Positions 42,262 to 50,619 of a DNA stretch of 64,000 nucleotides are shown piece by piece. Position 1 is the first letter of the stretch. Each line of letters starts with the position of its first letter. The stretch comes from Plantactinospora soyae. Its GTDB lineage: Bacteria; Actinomycetota; Actinomycetes; Mycobacteriales; Micromonosporaceae. Below the pieces are notes generated by a model. It ran no database searches, was not told where the DNA came from, and saw only the letters and a program-made list of their open reading frames with translations. The stretch is from assembly GCF_014874095.1 (NCBI RefSeq), contig NZ_JADBEB010000001.1, forward strand, positions 4,960,001 through 5,024,000. Direction: 5' to 3'. A program made the position numbers and the translations under genes.

Positions 42262-43891
42262 CTCCGCCGCACCTGGCGGAGCACCGGCGGTGTCACCGGG
42301 CGGCGAGGTGCCGCCGGCCGATACCGCGCCGGCCGATACCGCGCCGACGGAGGGCGCGCCGACGCCGGGCAGGACCGGTGGCCGGGTCGCGATCGGGGTC
42401 GGCGGCGCGGCGGTGCTGCTCGCCGCGCTGGACGCGTACGTGGTGGTGACGCTGCTCGTGGAGATACTCGGCGACCTGCGGGTCCCGGTGAACCGGCTCG
42501 AACGGGCCACCCCGGTGGTCACCGGCTACCTGCTGGGGTACGTCGCCGGGATGCCACTGCTGGCCCGACTGTCCGATAGGTACGGTCGACGGATCGTCAT
42601 CGAGTGCTGCCTGGCCGGATTCGCCGCCGGCTCGGTGCTGGCCGCGGTCGCGGACACCATGCCGCTGCTGGTCGCCGGTCGGGCGTTGCAGGGCCTCGCC
42701 GGTGGCGCCCTGCTGCCGGTGACGATGGCCCTGGTCTCCGATCTCGGCACGGCCCGGCGCCGCGCGCTGTCGCTGGGGCTGGTCGGCGCGGCACAGGAAC
42801 TCGGCAGCGTGCTCGGTCCGCTCTACGGTGCCGGGGTCGCCGCCCTGGTCGGTTGGCGCGGGGTGTTCTGGGTGAACCTTCCGCTCGCGCTCGCCGCGGT
42901 CGTGGTGGTCCGGCTGACCCTGCCCGGTGCGGGCGACCGGACCTCCGCCGCGCGGCAACGCGTCGACGTCGTCGGCGGGATTCTGCTGGCGGTCGCCCTC
43001 GGGCTGCTCGTGGTCGGCCTCTACAACCCCGATCCGGCGCGGTCTCTGCTGCCGCCGTGGGGCCCGGCCAGCGTCGCGGGCGGCGTCGCGGTGTTCGCCG
43101 GTTTCCTGCTGTGGCAGGCCCGGTCCCGGACCCGACTGCTGGACCCGACCGGGGTGCGGATGCGGCCGTTCCTCGTCGCGCTCGGCGTCAGCGCACTGGC
43201 CGGCGCGGCGCTGATGGTGACGCTGGTGGACGTGCAACTGTTCGCCCAGACGGTGCTCGGCCGCGACGCGGTGGGCGGCGCGTTGCTGCTCACCCGGTTC
43301 CTGGTGGCGCTGCCGGTGGGTGCGGTCGTCGGTGGACTGCTCGCCCGTCGCCTCGGCGAACGCGGGCTGACCGTCGGTGGTCTGGCGTTGGCGGTGCTCG
43401 GCTACCTGCTGATCGCGGGCTGGCCGGCGGATCCGCTGTCGGCCCGCTACGCGATCGGCCCGGTCGGGTTGGCCCGGCTCGACGTCGACCTGGTACTGGC
43501 CGGCTTCGGTCTGGGACTGGTCATCGCGCCGCTGAGTGCCGTGGTGCTGCGGGCGGTTCCGGCGGCGCAGCACGGCGTCGCGTCGGCCGCGCTGGTGGTG
43601 GCGCGGATGATGGGGATGCTGCTGGGTGTCGCCGGGTTGACGGCGTGGGGCCTGCATCGGTTCCAGCGCCTCACGGCGGACCTGGTGACCCCGCTGCCGT
43701 TCGGTGTGGAGCGGGCCGAATACCAACGCAGGGTTGCCGAGTACGCCGACGCCGTACGCGCGGCGTTGCGGGTCGAGTACGCGGAGATATTCACCGGTGC
43801 GGCCCTCTTCTGCCTGTTGGGCGCGGTGTTGGCGCTGGCCCTGGGTGGCCGTACGCCCTCCGGCGACGCCTCGGGAAAACCGTCTGCCTGA
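42251..43891 (+). CDS. MFS efflux transporter (P55/EmrB-like, about 14 TM)
   Basis: 546-residue DHA2-type major facilitator. Helix 1 [18 protein letters not shown], motif A region [22 protein letters not shown], motif C-like [21 protein letters not shown], and about 14 hydrophobic helices. A polar Pro/Asp-rich leader of about 45 residues precedes helix 1. Its GTG lies inside the end of the lipoprotein gene, which reproduces the lprG-p55 arrangement of mycobacteria, where P55 exports drugs and takes part in lipid transport with LprG. In a genus without mycolic acids the cargo may differ. Confidence 0.88.
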   Translation: MSPDSAAPGGAPAVSPGGEVPPADTAPADTAPTEGAPTPGRTGGRVAIGVGGAAVLLAALDAYVVVTLLVEILGDLRVPVNRLERATPVVTGYLLGYVAGMPLLARLSDRYGRRIVIECCLAGFAAGSVLAAVADTMPLLVAGRALQGLAGGALLPVTMALVSDLGTARRRALSLGLVGAAQELGSVLGPLYGAGVAALVGWRGVFWVNLPLALAAVVVVRLTLPGAGDRTSAARQRVDVVGGILLAVALGLLVVGLYNPDPARSLLPPWGPASVAGGVAVFAGFLLWQARSRTRLLDPTGVRMRPFLVALGVSALAGAALMVTLVDVQLFAQTVLGRDAVGGALLLTRFLVALPVGAVVGGLLARRLGERGLTVGGLALAVLGYLLIAGWPADPLSARYAIGPVGLARLDVDLVLAGFGLGLVIAPLSAVVLRAVPAAQHGVASAALVVARMMGMLLGVAGLTAWGLHRFQRLTADLVTPLPFGVERAEYQRRVAEYADAVRAALRVEYAEIFTGAALFCLLGAVLALALGGRTPSGDASGKPSA

Positions 43892-44163
43892 TCCGTTTTT
43901 GCCCGGTTGGCGGTGCTGTGACCGCACTGATCCGTCGATGCGTCGGACCCCGTTTTCCGGCTTCTCAGGTCACATGTCGGAGAATTTCGTCGGCTAGGCT
44001 ATGCGAAGTTTTTGCGTACGTGGTTTGCTGTCTCACGCTGTTGAGAGATGGCGTGGGTCGAGGGGATGTCCTCCTTCGTGGGGGCCACTCAAGGCGCCGC
44101 TGCTCGAAAACGGCCAACCGGCCGCACGGCGTGCTCGGCCGCCAGTTTTAGAAGGAGATACAC

Positions 44164-44367
44164 ATGGCGCAGGGAACCGTGAAGTGGTTCAACGCAGACA
44201 AGGGCTTCGGCTTCATCACCGTCGACGGCGGGGGTGCTGACGTGTTCGTCCACTTCTCGGCCATCCAGACCAGCGGCTACCGCACGCTGGAGGAGAACCA
44301 GCGGGTGGAGTTCGAGATCGCTCAGGGCCAGAAGGGGCCGCAGGCTGAGCAGGTTCGCCCCATCTGA
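44164..44367 (+). CDS. Cold-shock domain protein
   Basis: 67-residue RNA/ssDNA-binding OB-fold. RNP motifs KGFGFITV and VFVHFSAI, start [14 protein letters not shown]. Acts as an RNA chaperone. The SD AGAAGGAGATACACATG is very strong and close to the phage T7 gene 10 leader. The 272 bases upstream hold no gene; TAGGCT at 43995-44000 could be a -10, which would give a leader of over 150 nt as in cold-shock mRNAs. A perfect hairpin terminator follows. No gene number (cspA, cspB) can be assigned. Confidence 0.93.
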   Translation: MAQGTVKWFNADKGFGFITVDGGGADVFVHFSAIQTSGYRTLEENQRVEFEIAQGQKGPQAEQVRPI

Positions 44368-44418
44368 TTCCGGTGACGGCCGGCCCGCCGGCCTAGAGTT
44401 ACGATTCCTTTGGATCCA

Positions 44419-44450
44419 CGTCGAGCCCCGCGCCCCTGCGGGGCTCGACG
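44419..44450. terminator. Terminator after the cold-shock gene
   Basis: Perfect 13-bp inverted repeat CGTCGAGCCCCGC / GCGGGGCTCGACG with a 6-nt loop, 52 nt past the cold-shock stop and 12 nt before the stop of the convergent small gene. Likely bidirectional. Confidence 0.88.
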
Positions 44451-44461
44451 CGTATCCGGGC

Positions 44462-44665
44462 TCAGGACGGCGTACGCCTGCTGCGGGCGCGTAGGCCGAG
44501 ACCGAGCAGGACCAACCCGGCCAACGCCACGATCGGCCCGATGACCGCCCAGACCGTCTCGCCGGTCATCGCACTGCCACCCAGTCGACCCAGCCCCTGC
44601 AGGGTCCACACGGCGCCGACGACGACGGCGAGCACGCCGAGCGCGAGCGGAAGCCAACCCTTCAT
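44462..44665 (-). CDS. Small two-helix membrane protein
   Basis: 67 residues with two helices (WLPLALGVLAVVVGAVWTLQGL and WAVIGPIVALAGLVLLGLGL) and a basic tail. AAAGGAG about 6 nt before the ATG at 44665 fixes the start. Similar small proteins are common in actinobacteria; no function is known. Convergent with the cold-shock gene. Confidence 0.75.
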   Translation of the reverse strand: MKGWLPLALGVLAVVVGAVWTLQGLGRLGGSAMTGETVWAVIGPIVALAGLVLLGLGLRARSRRTPS

Positions 44666-44827
44666 CCGCCACTCCTTTCCACGACGTCCCGATCCGGTAC
44701 GTCGACCCGATCGGGTACAGCGTCATCCCGCTTTCCCAACGACCGCAACCGATCCGACGCTACGCGCGACATCGGGCGCGGGCCACGGGAAGTAGTGGCG
44801 GTCGGCGGTGCGACGGCGGTACGGCGA

Positions 44828-45811
44828 CTACCAGCGGTCGTGCACCTGCGGCCGGATCAGTTCGTCGTACACGGCGTTCACCGTGGCGGTCGCCTCGGCG
44901 GACAGTGGCGCCAAGTCGGCGGCGGCGACGTTCGCCCGAGCCTGCCCGGTGTTGCGGGCGCCCGGAATCACCACCGTGACACCGGGCTGGTCGAGGATCC
45001 AGCGCAGCGCGAACTGCGCCATCGTGGCCCCCTGCGGCACCAGCGCGCCGAGTCGGCGTACGGCCTGCAGCCCGGTCTCGTAGTCGACTCCGGAGAACGT
45101 CTCGCCGACGTCGAACGCCGCACCGTGCCGGTTGTAGTTGCGGTGGTCGTCGCTCGGGAACGTGGTGTTCTCGTCGTACCGGCCGGAGAGCAGGCCGCTG
45201 GCGAGCGGCACCCGCGCGATGATGCCGACTCCGGCGCTGGCGGCGGCGGGCAGTACCCGCTCGATCGGCTTGTGCCGCAACGCGTTCAGGATGATCTGCA
45301 CGCTGGCGACGCCGGGCCGGGCGATCGCGGCGAGCGCCTCGTCGGTGGTCTCCACGCTGACGCCGTACGCCGCGATGCGTTCCTCGGCCACCAGGGTGTC
45401 CAGGGCGTCGAAGACGGCATCGGTGTGGAACACCGGCGTGGGTGGACAGTGCAACTGCACCAGGTCGAGTACGTCCATCCCGAGGTTGGCGCGGGACCGG
45501 TCGGTCCAGGCCCGGAAGTTGTCCAGTACGTACGCCTCGGGCACCTGTGGCACCCGGCGGCCCATCTTGGTGGCGACGGTGAGTCCGGCGTCCGGTCGTT
45601 CCCGCAGGAACCGGCCGATCAGTTGTTCGCTGCGGCCGTCGCCGTAGACGTCGGCAGTGTCCAGAAAGGTGACTCCGGCGTCGACGGCGGCGGCCAGGAT
45701 GTCCAGGGCGTCGGACTCGGTGACCTGGCCCCAGTCGGCGCCGAGTTGCCAGGCACCGAGCCCGATCACGCCGACCTGGCGGTCCAACCGCCCGAAGATG
45801 CGCTTTTCCAC
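44828..45811 (-). CDS. Aldo/keto reductase
   Basis: 327-residue NADPH-dependent aldo/keto reductase (TIM barrel). GLGAWQLGADWGQV near the start, FLDTADVYGDGRSEQLIGRFL with the catalytic Asp/Tyr, ATKMGRR (catalytic Lys), DLVQLHCPP (His), and the C-terminal cofactor part VTVVIPGARNTGQARANV. The GTG at 45811 follows TAGGCT (45819-45824) by 7 nt, a leaderless start, which excludes the longer open frame that continues to 46465 through element E2. Substrate unknown. Confidence 0.9.
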   Translation of the reverse strand: MEKRIFGRLDRQVGVIGLGAWQLGADWGQVTESDALDILAAAVDAGVTFLDTADVYGDGRSEQLIGRFLRERPDAGLTVATKMGRRVPQVPEAYVLDNFRAWTDRSRANLGMDVLDLVQLHCPPTPVFHTDAVFDALDTLVAEERIAAYGVSVETTDEALAAIARPGVASVQIILNALRHKPIERVLPAAASAGVGIIARVPLASGLLSGRYDENTTFPSDDHRNYNRHGAAFDVGETFSGVDYETGLQAVRRLGALVPQGATMAQFALRWILDQPGVTVVIPGARNTGQARANVAAADLAPLSAEATATVNAVYDELIRPQVHDRW

Positions 45812-45854
45812 GTCGGCGAGCCTAGCCCCGCCCCCCACCACCCCGCCGGGCGGA

Positions 45855-45915
45855 GGTGTAAGGAAGGGCCCCCGCTTATCGCTTCCGGTATAGGAAGGGC
45901 CCCCGCTTAACACCC
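45855..45915. repeat. Interspersed double-palindrome element, copy 2 (E2)
   Basis: Same family as E1 and E3, flanked by GGTGTA and TAACACC. Its two halves are identical direct repeats of 18 nt (45861-45878 and 45892-45909, AGGAAGGGCCCCCGCTTA), so the inverted pairing is degraded compared with E1/E3. It lies in a divergent promoter region, 44 nt from the aldo/keto reductase start and 50 nt from the methyltransferase start, so it is not simply a terminator. Confidence 0.9.
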
Positions 45916-45964
45916 GGGCCCGCCCGATGTGGTAAACAAGACGTACGTACGGTTTGGAGGCGCC

Positions 45965-46840
45965 ATGTGGGATCCAGCGACCTATCTCCGGTACGGCGAC
46001 GAGCGGTCCCGGCCGTTCTACGACCTGACCGCCCGGGTCGGCGCCGAGCGGCCCCGTGTCGTGGTCGATCTCGGCTGTGGACCCGGAAACCTCACCGCGA
46101 CCCTGTCGACCCGGTGGCCGGCCGCCCGGGTGGTCGGCCTGGACTCCTCGGTCGAGATGATCGAGGCCGCGACGGCGCGTGACTCCGACCCGCCGGGGGC
46201 GGCCGGGGCTGCGAGCGGGCTCGCCGACACCCGGCCTGCCGGGGCCGCACTCGACGGCAGCCGGCCCGCCGCCTCCGGTGTCGAATTCGAGGTGGCCGAC
46301 GCCCGGACCTGGTCGCCCGGTCCCGACGTCGACGTGGTGGTCTCCAACGCCGTACTTCAGTGGGTTCCCGGACACGAGGCACTGCTGGTGCGCTGGGCCC
46401 GGGAGCTGACCACCGGTTCGTGGCTCGCGGTCCAGGTGCCGGGCAACTTCGCCGCCGCGTCCCACCGGGCGCTGTACGCGACCGCCGGGGAACCTCGCTG
46501 GCGTGGTCTTGTCGATCTCGTCCTACGCGACGCGCCGGTCTCCGACGCCGCCGGCTACGCGGACCTGCTGACCGGCGCGGATTGCCAGGTCGACGCCTGG
46601 GAGACTACCTACGTGCACCTGCTACCGACCTCCGGCGCCGACCATCCGGTGCTCACCTGGATGGAGGGGACGGCCCTGCGTCCGGTCCGGGCGGCGCTGG
46701 GCGGCGCGGGTGCCGACTGGGACGCCTTCCGGGCCCGCCTGGCGGAGCGGCTCGCCGAGGCGTACCCGATCCGGGGCGGGCTGGTGTACTACCCGTTCCG
46801 CCGCATCTTCTTCGTCGCCCGCACCGGCGCATCGCAGTAG
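45965..46840 (+). CDS. SAM-dependent methyltransferase (trans-aconitate 2-methyltransferase-like)
   Basis: 291 residues, Rossmann class I methyltransferase. MWDPATYLRYGDERSRPFYDLTARV and VVDLGCGPGNLTATLSTRWPAARVVGLDSSVEMIEAA (SAM motif I), NAVLQWVPGHEALLVRWARELTTGSWLAVQVPGN. The match to Tam (trans-aconitate 2-methyltransferase) is good, with an extra Gly/Ala/Pro-rich insert at about 75-110. GGAGG lies 6 nt before the ATG. The insert makes it about 30 residues longer than typical Tam. Followed by the deaminase gene with a 9-nt gap, so they are co-transcribed. Confidence 0.87.
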   Translation: MWDPATYLRYGDERSRPFYDLTARVGAERPRVVVDLGCGPGNLTATLSTRWPAARVVGLDSSVEMIEAATARDSDPPGAAGAASGLADTRPAGAALDGSRPAASGVEFEVADARTWSPGPDVDVVVSNAVLQWVPGHEALLVRWARELTTGSWLAVQVPGNFAAASHRALYATAGEPRWRGLVDLVLRDAPVSDAAGYADLLTGADCQVDAWETTYVHLLPTSGADHPVLTWMEGTALRPVRAALGGAGADWDAFRARLAERLAEAYPIRGGLVYYPFRRIFFVARTGASQ

Positions 46841-46849
46841 GGAGAACCC

Positions 46850-47875
46850 GTGACCGACCTATCGGCCTTCATCGCCGGACTGCCCAAGGTGGAGTTGCAC
46901 GTCCACCACGTCGGCTCCGCGTCGCCGCGCATCGTGGCGGAACTGGCCGCCCGGCACGAGGGCCGGACCAAGGTGCCGGCCGACCCGGCCGCCCTCGCCG
47001 ACTACTTCGAGTTCCGGGACTTCGGGCACTTCGTCGAGATCTACCTCAGCGTCGTCGACCTGATCCGGGATCCGGAGGACGTCCGGCTGCTGACCTTCGA
47101 GGTGGCTCGGGAACTCGCCCGCCAGCAGGTCCGGTACGCGGAACTGACCGTCACGCCGTACTCACACGTGCACCGGGGGATTCCCGCGCCCGCGTTCTGC
47201 GAGGCGATCGAGGACGCGCGTCGGAGCGCCGAGACCGAGTTGGGCATCTCGTTGCGCTGGTGCTTCGACATCCCCGGGGAGGCCGGGCTGCCCTCGGCCG
47301 AGCAGACCCTGCGGATCGCCCTCGACGAGCGGCCGGACGGCCTGATCAGCTTCGGCCTGGGCGGTCCGGAGGTGGGCGTGCCCCGGCCCCAGTTCAAGCC
47401 GTACTTCGACCAGGCCCGGGCGGCCGGCCTGCGCTCCGTACCGCACGCCGGGGAGACCACCGGTCCCGGGACCATCTGGGACGCGATCCGCGAGCTGGGC
47501 GCCGAGCGGATCGGGCACGGCATCTCCGCCGTACGCGACCCCGAACTGCTGGACTATCTCGCCGAGCACCAGATTCCGATGGAGGTCTGTCCCACCTCCA
47601 ACGTCCGGACCCGGGCGGTCGGCACCATCGAGGAGCACCCGCTGCCCCAACTCGTGGCGGCCGGCCTGCTGGTGACCGTCAACTCCGACGACCCGCCGAT
47701 GTTCGGCACCACCCTGAACGACGAGTACGCGGTCGCCGCCCGGCTGCTCGACCTCGACCGGTCCGGGCTGGCCGGGCTGGCCCGCAACGCGGTCGCGGCG
47801 TCCTTCCTCGCCGGGCCGGACAAGGACAAGCTGACCGCCGAGATCGACGCCTACCTCGCCGCGTCCGGCTCCTGA
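46850..47875 (+). CDS. Adenosine/AMP deaminase family protein
   Basis: 341-residue zinc deaminase. Metal and catalytic sites: PKVELHVHHVGSASP (HxH), SVPHAGETTGPGTIWDAI (His, Glu), RIGHGISAV (His), and VTVNSDDPPMFG (Asp). Converts adenosine to inosine in the simplest reading. Actinobacterial members of this group also deaminate 6-aminodeoxyfutalosine in menaquinone synthesis, so the substrate is open. The GTG start has GGAGAA 6 nt before it. A short hairpin (47876-47894) follows the stop. Confidence 0.87.
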   Translation: MTDLSAFIAGLPKVELHVHHVGSASPRIVAELAARHEGRTKVPADPAALADYFEFRDFGHFVEIYLSVVDLIRDPEDVRLLTFEVARELARQQVRYAELTVTPYSHVHRGIPAPAFCEAIEDARRSAETELGISLRWCFDIPGEAGLPSAEQTLRIALDERPDGLISFGLGGPEVGVPRPQFKPYFDQARAAGLRSVPHAGETTGPGTIWDAIRELGAERIGHGISAVRDPELLDYLAEHQIPMEVCPTSNVRTRAVGTIEEHPLPQLVAAGLLVTVNSDDPPMFGTTLNDEYAVAARLLDLDRSGLAGLARNAVAASFLAGPDKDKLTAEIDAYLAASGS

Positions 47876-47894
47876 TCCCGCCGGATCGGCGGGA
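47876..47894 (+). terminator. Short hairpin after the deaminase gene
   Basis: TCCCGCC and GGCGGGA around a 5-nt loop, immediately after the stop. Probably terminates the methyltransferase-deaminase operon. Confidence 0.6.
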
Positions 47895-48381
47895 CGGCGT
47901 GCGGGGACGGGGGACGGGACGGCGTGCGGGGGAGAGGATAGAGGCTGGCCCGGCGCGGGGTGCTGCGGGCGGCCGCGCCGGGCCAGCGATCGTGGGTTCC
48001 CGACCGCTGTCGCACCGTGGTTCGCGCCGACAGGGCGTCGCGGCGGTGCGGGTCCCGGTCGGGTCACCGGGTTGGTGCCAGGTCCTAGCTATTGGCGCGC
48101 GGCGGAAGCGAGGTGTGGGGGACCATGCTCCCGCCGCGCGCACGGCTCCCCCGGACCGGTAGGGGCGAACATCTGCGGGTTGGTGGTCCGGTGGAGCGGG
48201 ATGGGATCGCGACTGATGTTGCCACCGGAGCCGGGCCGCCGGCCGAGCGTTAATTCAGACCTAAGGAAGACTTGCGCCGGACCAGAAAATAGCCCTGGAC
48301 GCGCAACTCGCGGAGATGACGATCACCGACGGCGCCGGCCCCGCCCGGTCGGGAAAGCGCGTTCACCGGGCGGGGCGGCGG
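47895..48381. other. Gene-free convergent region
   Basis: About 490 bases without a gene. A perfect 15-bp hairpin (47944-47958 / 47973-47987) stands in its left part. Bases 48251-48297 are AT-rich for this genome (TTAATTCAGACCTAAGGAAG...) but show no SD-start pair with a plausible protein. No tRNA or known ncRNA was recognised. Confidence 0.6.
47944..47987. terminator. Strong hairpin in the convergent region
   Basis: Perfect 15-bp inverted repeat GCTGGCCCGGCGCGG / CCGCGCCGGGCCAGC with a 14-nt loop. Likely bidirectional terminator between the deaminase (plus) and the histidine kinase (minus). Confidence 0.7.
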
Positions 48382-49803
48382 TCACTCGTCGGTCTGGCGC
48401 TGACGGCCCCAGCGGCGGCGGGTGGCGGACTCCTTCTCCCGGGCCAGCCGGCCGACCAGTCCGAATCGGCTGACCTGCCGTGGCGCCGCGTCCGGGTCGG
48501 CCAGCAGCATCACCACGCTGGCACCGCCGAGCCGGGCCCGGTCGATGCTGACCGACCCGCTGGCCTGCTGTGCCACCCGGCGGGCGATGTCCAGCCCCAG
48601 CCCGGTGGACCCCTGGTCGCTGGCACCGCGGCGCAGCGCCCGGTCCGGGTTCGCGATCCCGGGTCCGGCGTCGTCGACCCGGACCGCGATGTAGCCGTCC
48701 CGGCGGGAGACCGCGACCTCGAAGGCGGTGCCCTGCGGGGTGTACCGGAACACGTTGCCCAGTACCGCGTCCAGCGCGGCGGCAAGCTCGGCGCGGGGCA
48801 CCGGCACCGGAATCCGAAGCTGCGCGCCGGTGACCCGGTGCGAGCGGTTCTGGTCGCCCGCCAGCGCGGCCCAGAACACCATCCGGTCCCGGACCACCTC
48901 GCTGACGTCGCAACTGCCCGGCAGGGCCTCCGCGGAGACGGTCTTGCGGGTCGTGTTGATCAGTACGTCGATCTCGCCTTCCAGCGTCACGATGGCCTGC
49001 CGGATCCGTCGGATCGTCCGGCGCCGGTCGAGTTCGGCGGCGCTGAACGAGCCGACGCTGGTGTCGTCGGAGTCCAGCGCGTCGGCGTCCAGCCGCAGCA
49101 CCGTCAGCGGGGTACGCAGCCGGTGCGACAGGTCGGCGACCAGTTCCCGTTCGTCGGTGCGGGAGGTGACCAGTCGATCCGCCATCCGGTTGAAGGCGTA
49201 CCCGGCCTCGGCCAGTTCGCGCGGCCCGCTGGGCTGGATCCGCAGCTCCAGGTTTCCGTCGCCGACCGCGAGGGCCGCGTCGACCAGCCCGCGCGCGGAC
49301 GAGACCGCCCGGGCGGCGAGCCGGTCCACCACGATCACCGAGGCGACCACCAGCCCGATCGCGACCAGGATCAGCATCAGCCAGGTGCCGCCGGTGCCGG
49401 CGTTCAGCGCGGCCTCGGCGACGAAGACCTCGACCACGAGGACGCGGCCGGCGACCGGCACCGGTTCCAGCCGGACCACTCCGCCGGGTACGTCCGCGAC
49501 GACCGGTGACCCGTCCCGGATCGCCTGGTCGACGTCCTGCGAACCGGCCCGGGGCGTCCCGCCGGTGGCGAGTCCGTGCACCACCGGTGGGTTGGTCGAG
49601 TTGCCGCCGCCCGCCTCGATGACCCGTCGGACCACCGCCGGATCGGAGCTCACCGCCAACGCGCCGGTGATCATGGCACTGCGCCGGGCCGCGTCGGCGA
49701 GCGCGTCCTCCCGGACGTCGCGGTCGAGCGCCGTACCGAGCGGGATCAGGAAGGCCAGCGCGACGATGGTGGTCATGCCGGCCCCGAGGTAGGCCAGCGC
49801 CAA
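48382..49803 (-). CDS. Sensor histidine kinase (HAMP, HisKA, HATPase)
   Basis: 473-residue kinase. Helix at about 1-25 (LALAYLGAGMTTIVALAFLIPLG), extracytoplasmic sensor (about 30-165), second helix (about 170-190), HAMP (RAVSSARGLVDAALAVGDGNLELRI), HisKA with ELVADLSHRLRTPLTVLRLDADAL (phospho-acceptor His), and a HATPase with NVFRYTPQGTAFEV, VDDAGPGI and GLGLDIARRVA. The start is uncertain: TTG at 49803, 3 nt after the regulator stop, gives the full first helix; ATG 49776 would shorten it. It forms an operon with the OmpR-type regulator. Signal unknown. Confidence 0.85.
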   Translation of the reverse strand: MALAYLGAGMTTIVALAFLIPLGTALDRDVREDALADAARRSAMITGALAVSSDPAVVRRVIEAGGGNSTNPPVVHGLATGGTPRAGSQDVDQAIRDGSPVVADVPGGVVRLEPVPVAGRVLVVEVFVAEAALNAGTGGTWLMLILVAIGLVVASVIVVDRLAARAVSSARGLVDAALAVGDGNLELRIQPSGPRELAEAGYAFNRMADRLVTSRTDERELVADLSHRLRTPLTVLRLDADALDSDDTSVGSFSAAELDRRRTIRRIRQAIVTLEGEIDVLINTTRKTVSAEALPGSCDVSEVVRDRMVFWAALAGDQNRSHRVTGAQLRIPVPVPRAELAAALDAVLGNVFRYTPQGTAFEVAVSRRDGYIAVRVDDAGPGIANPDRALRRGASDQGSTGLGLDIARRVAQQASGSVSIDRARLGGASVVMLLADPDAAPRQVSRFGLVGRLAREKESATRRRWGRQRQTDE

Positions 49804-49805
49804 CC

Positions 49806-50495
49806 TCAGTCCGGTACCACCAACCGGAACCCGACCCCCCGCACGGTGCGCAGGTAGCGCGGCTTCGCCGCGGACTCGCCCATTTTGCGGCGTAGCCAAT
49901 ACAGATGTACGTCGATGGTCTGGTCCTCGCCGACCGATGGCTGCCGCCATACCTCCTCCAAGAGTTCCCGGCGGGACACTACCCGGCCTGGGCGGGCCGC
50001 GAGATAGGCCAGCAGGTCGAACTCCTTGCGGGTCAGCGCCAGCGGCACCCCGTCCAGGAGTGCGCTCCGTTCGCCGACGTCGATCCGCAGCCCGCCGACG
50101 GAGTGTACGGCCGGCTCGATGGTCCGGCTCGCCCGGCCGACCCGGCGGAGCACGGTGGTGATCCGGGCGTCCAGGTGGGCGCCGGTGAAGGGCTTGACCA
50201 TGTAGTCGTCGGCACCCGCCCGGAGCAGCCGGACGATCGCCTGCTCGTCGTCCCGGGCGGTGGCGATGATGATCGGTACGTCGGTGATGCCGCGCAGCAT
50301 CCGGAGCGCGTCGGCGCCGTCCAGGTCGGGGAGCCCGAGGTCGAGGACGACCAGGTCCGGTGTTTCCGCGGCAACCCGGCGCAGGGCGTCGAGAGCCGTG
50401 CCGACCGCGTGCACCGCGTGCCCGCGGTCGGCCAGGGAGCGCAGCATTGCGCCGCGTACGACATGGTCGTCTTCGACCAAAAGCACCGTGGCCAC
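49806..50495 (-). CDS. OmpR-family response regulator
   Basis: 229 residues. Receiver domain (1-120): VLLVEDDHVVRGAML, phosphorylation Asp in LVVLDLGLPDLDGADAL, KPF (MVKPFTGAHL). DNA-binding winged helix (135-229): LTRKEFDLLAYLAARPGRVVSRRELLEEVW, TIDVHLYWLRRKMGE, RTVRGVGFRLV. The GTG start follows TACGGT (50502-50507) by 6 nt, leaderless. The kinase gene follows. The GH3 beta-glucosidase gene lies next, on the same strand, upstream; a control link is possible but unproven. Confidence 0.9.
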   Translation of the reverse strand: MATVLLVEDDHVVRGAMLRSLADRGHAVHAVGTALDALRRVAAETPDLVVLDLGLPDLDGADALRMLRGITDVPIIIATARDDEQAIVRLLRAGADDYMVKPFTGAHLDARITTVLRRVGRASRTIEPAVHSVGGLRIDVGERSALLDGVPLALTRKEFDLLAYLAARPGRVVSRRELLEEVWRQPSVGEDQTIDVHLYWLRRKMGESAAKPRYLRTVRGVGFRLVVPD

Positions 50496-50619
50496 TTGAT
50501 GACCGTACTGCCCGTGGCAAGTCGGAGAAATCGACGTCCGGTATAGGGGGATCGGCCCGTTCCGCCGGTCAGATCGCCGTTCCGGATCGACGGAAACGTG
50601 AAGCCGAGCCTCCGACCGG

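Noticed and set aside
45812-46465. Upstream extension of the aldo/keto reductase frame
   Set aside because: It runs through element E2 and the antisense of the methyltransferase gene. The leaderless start at 45811 gives the normal family N-terminus.
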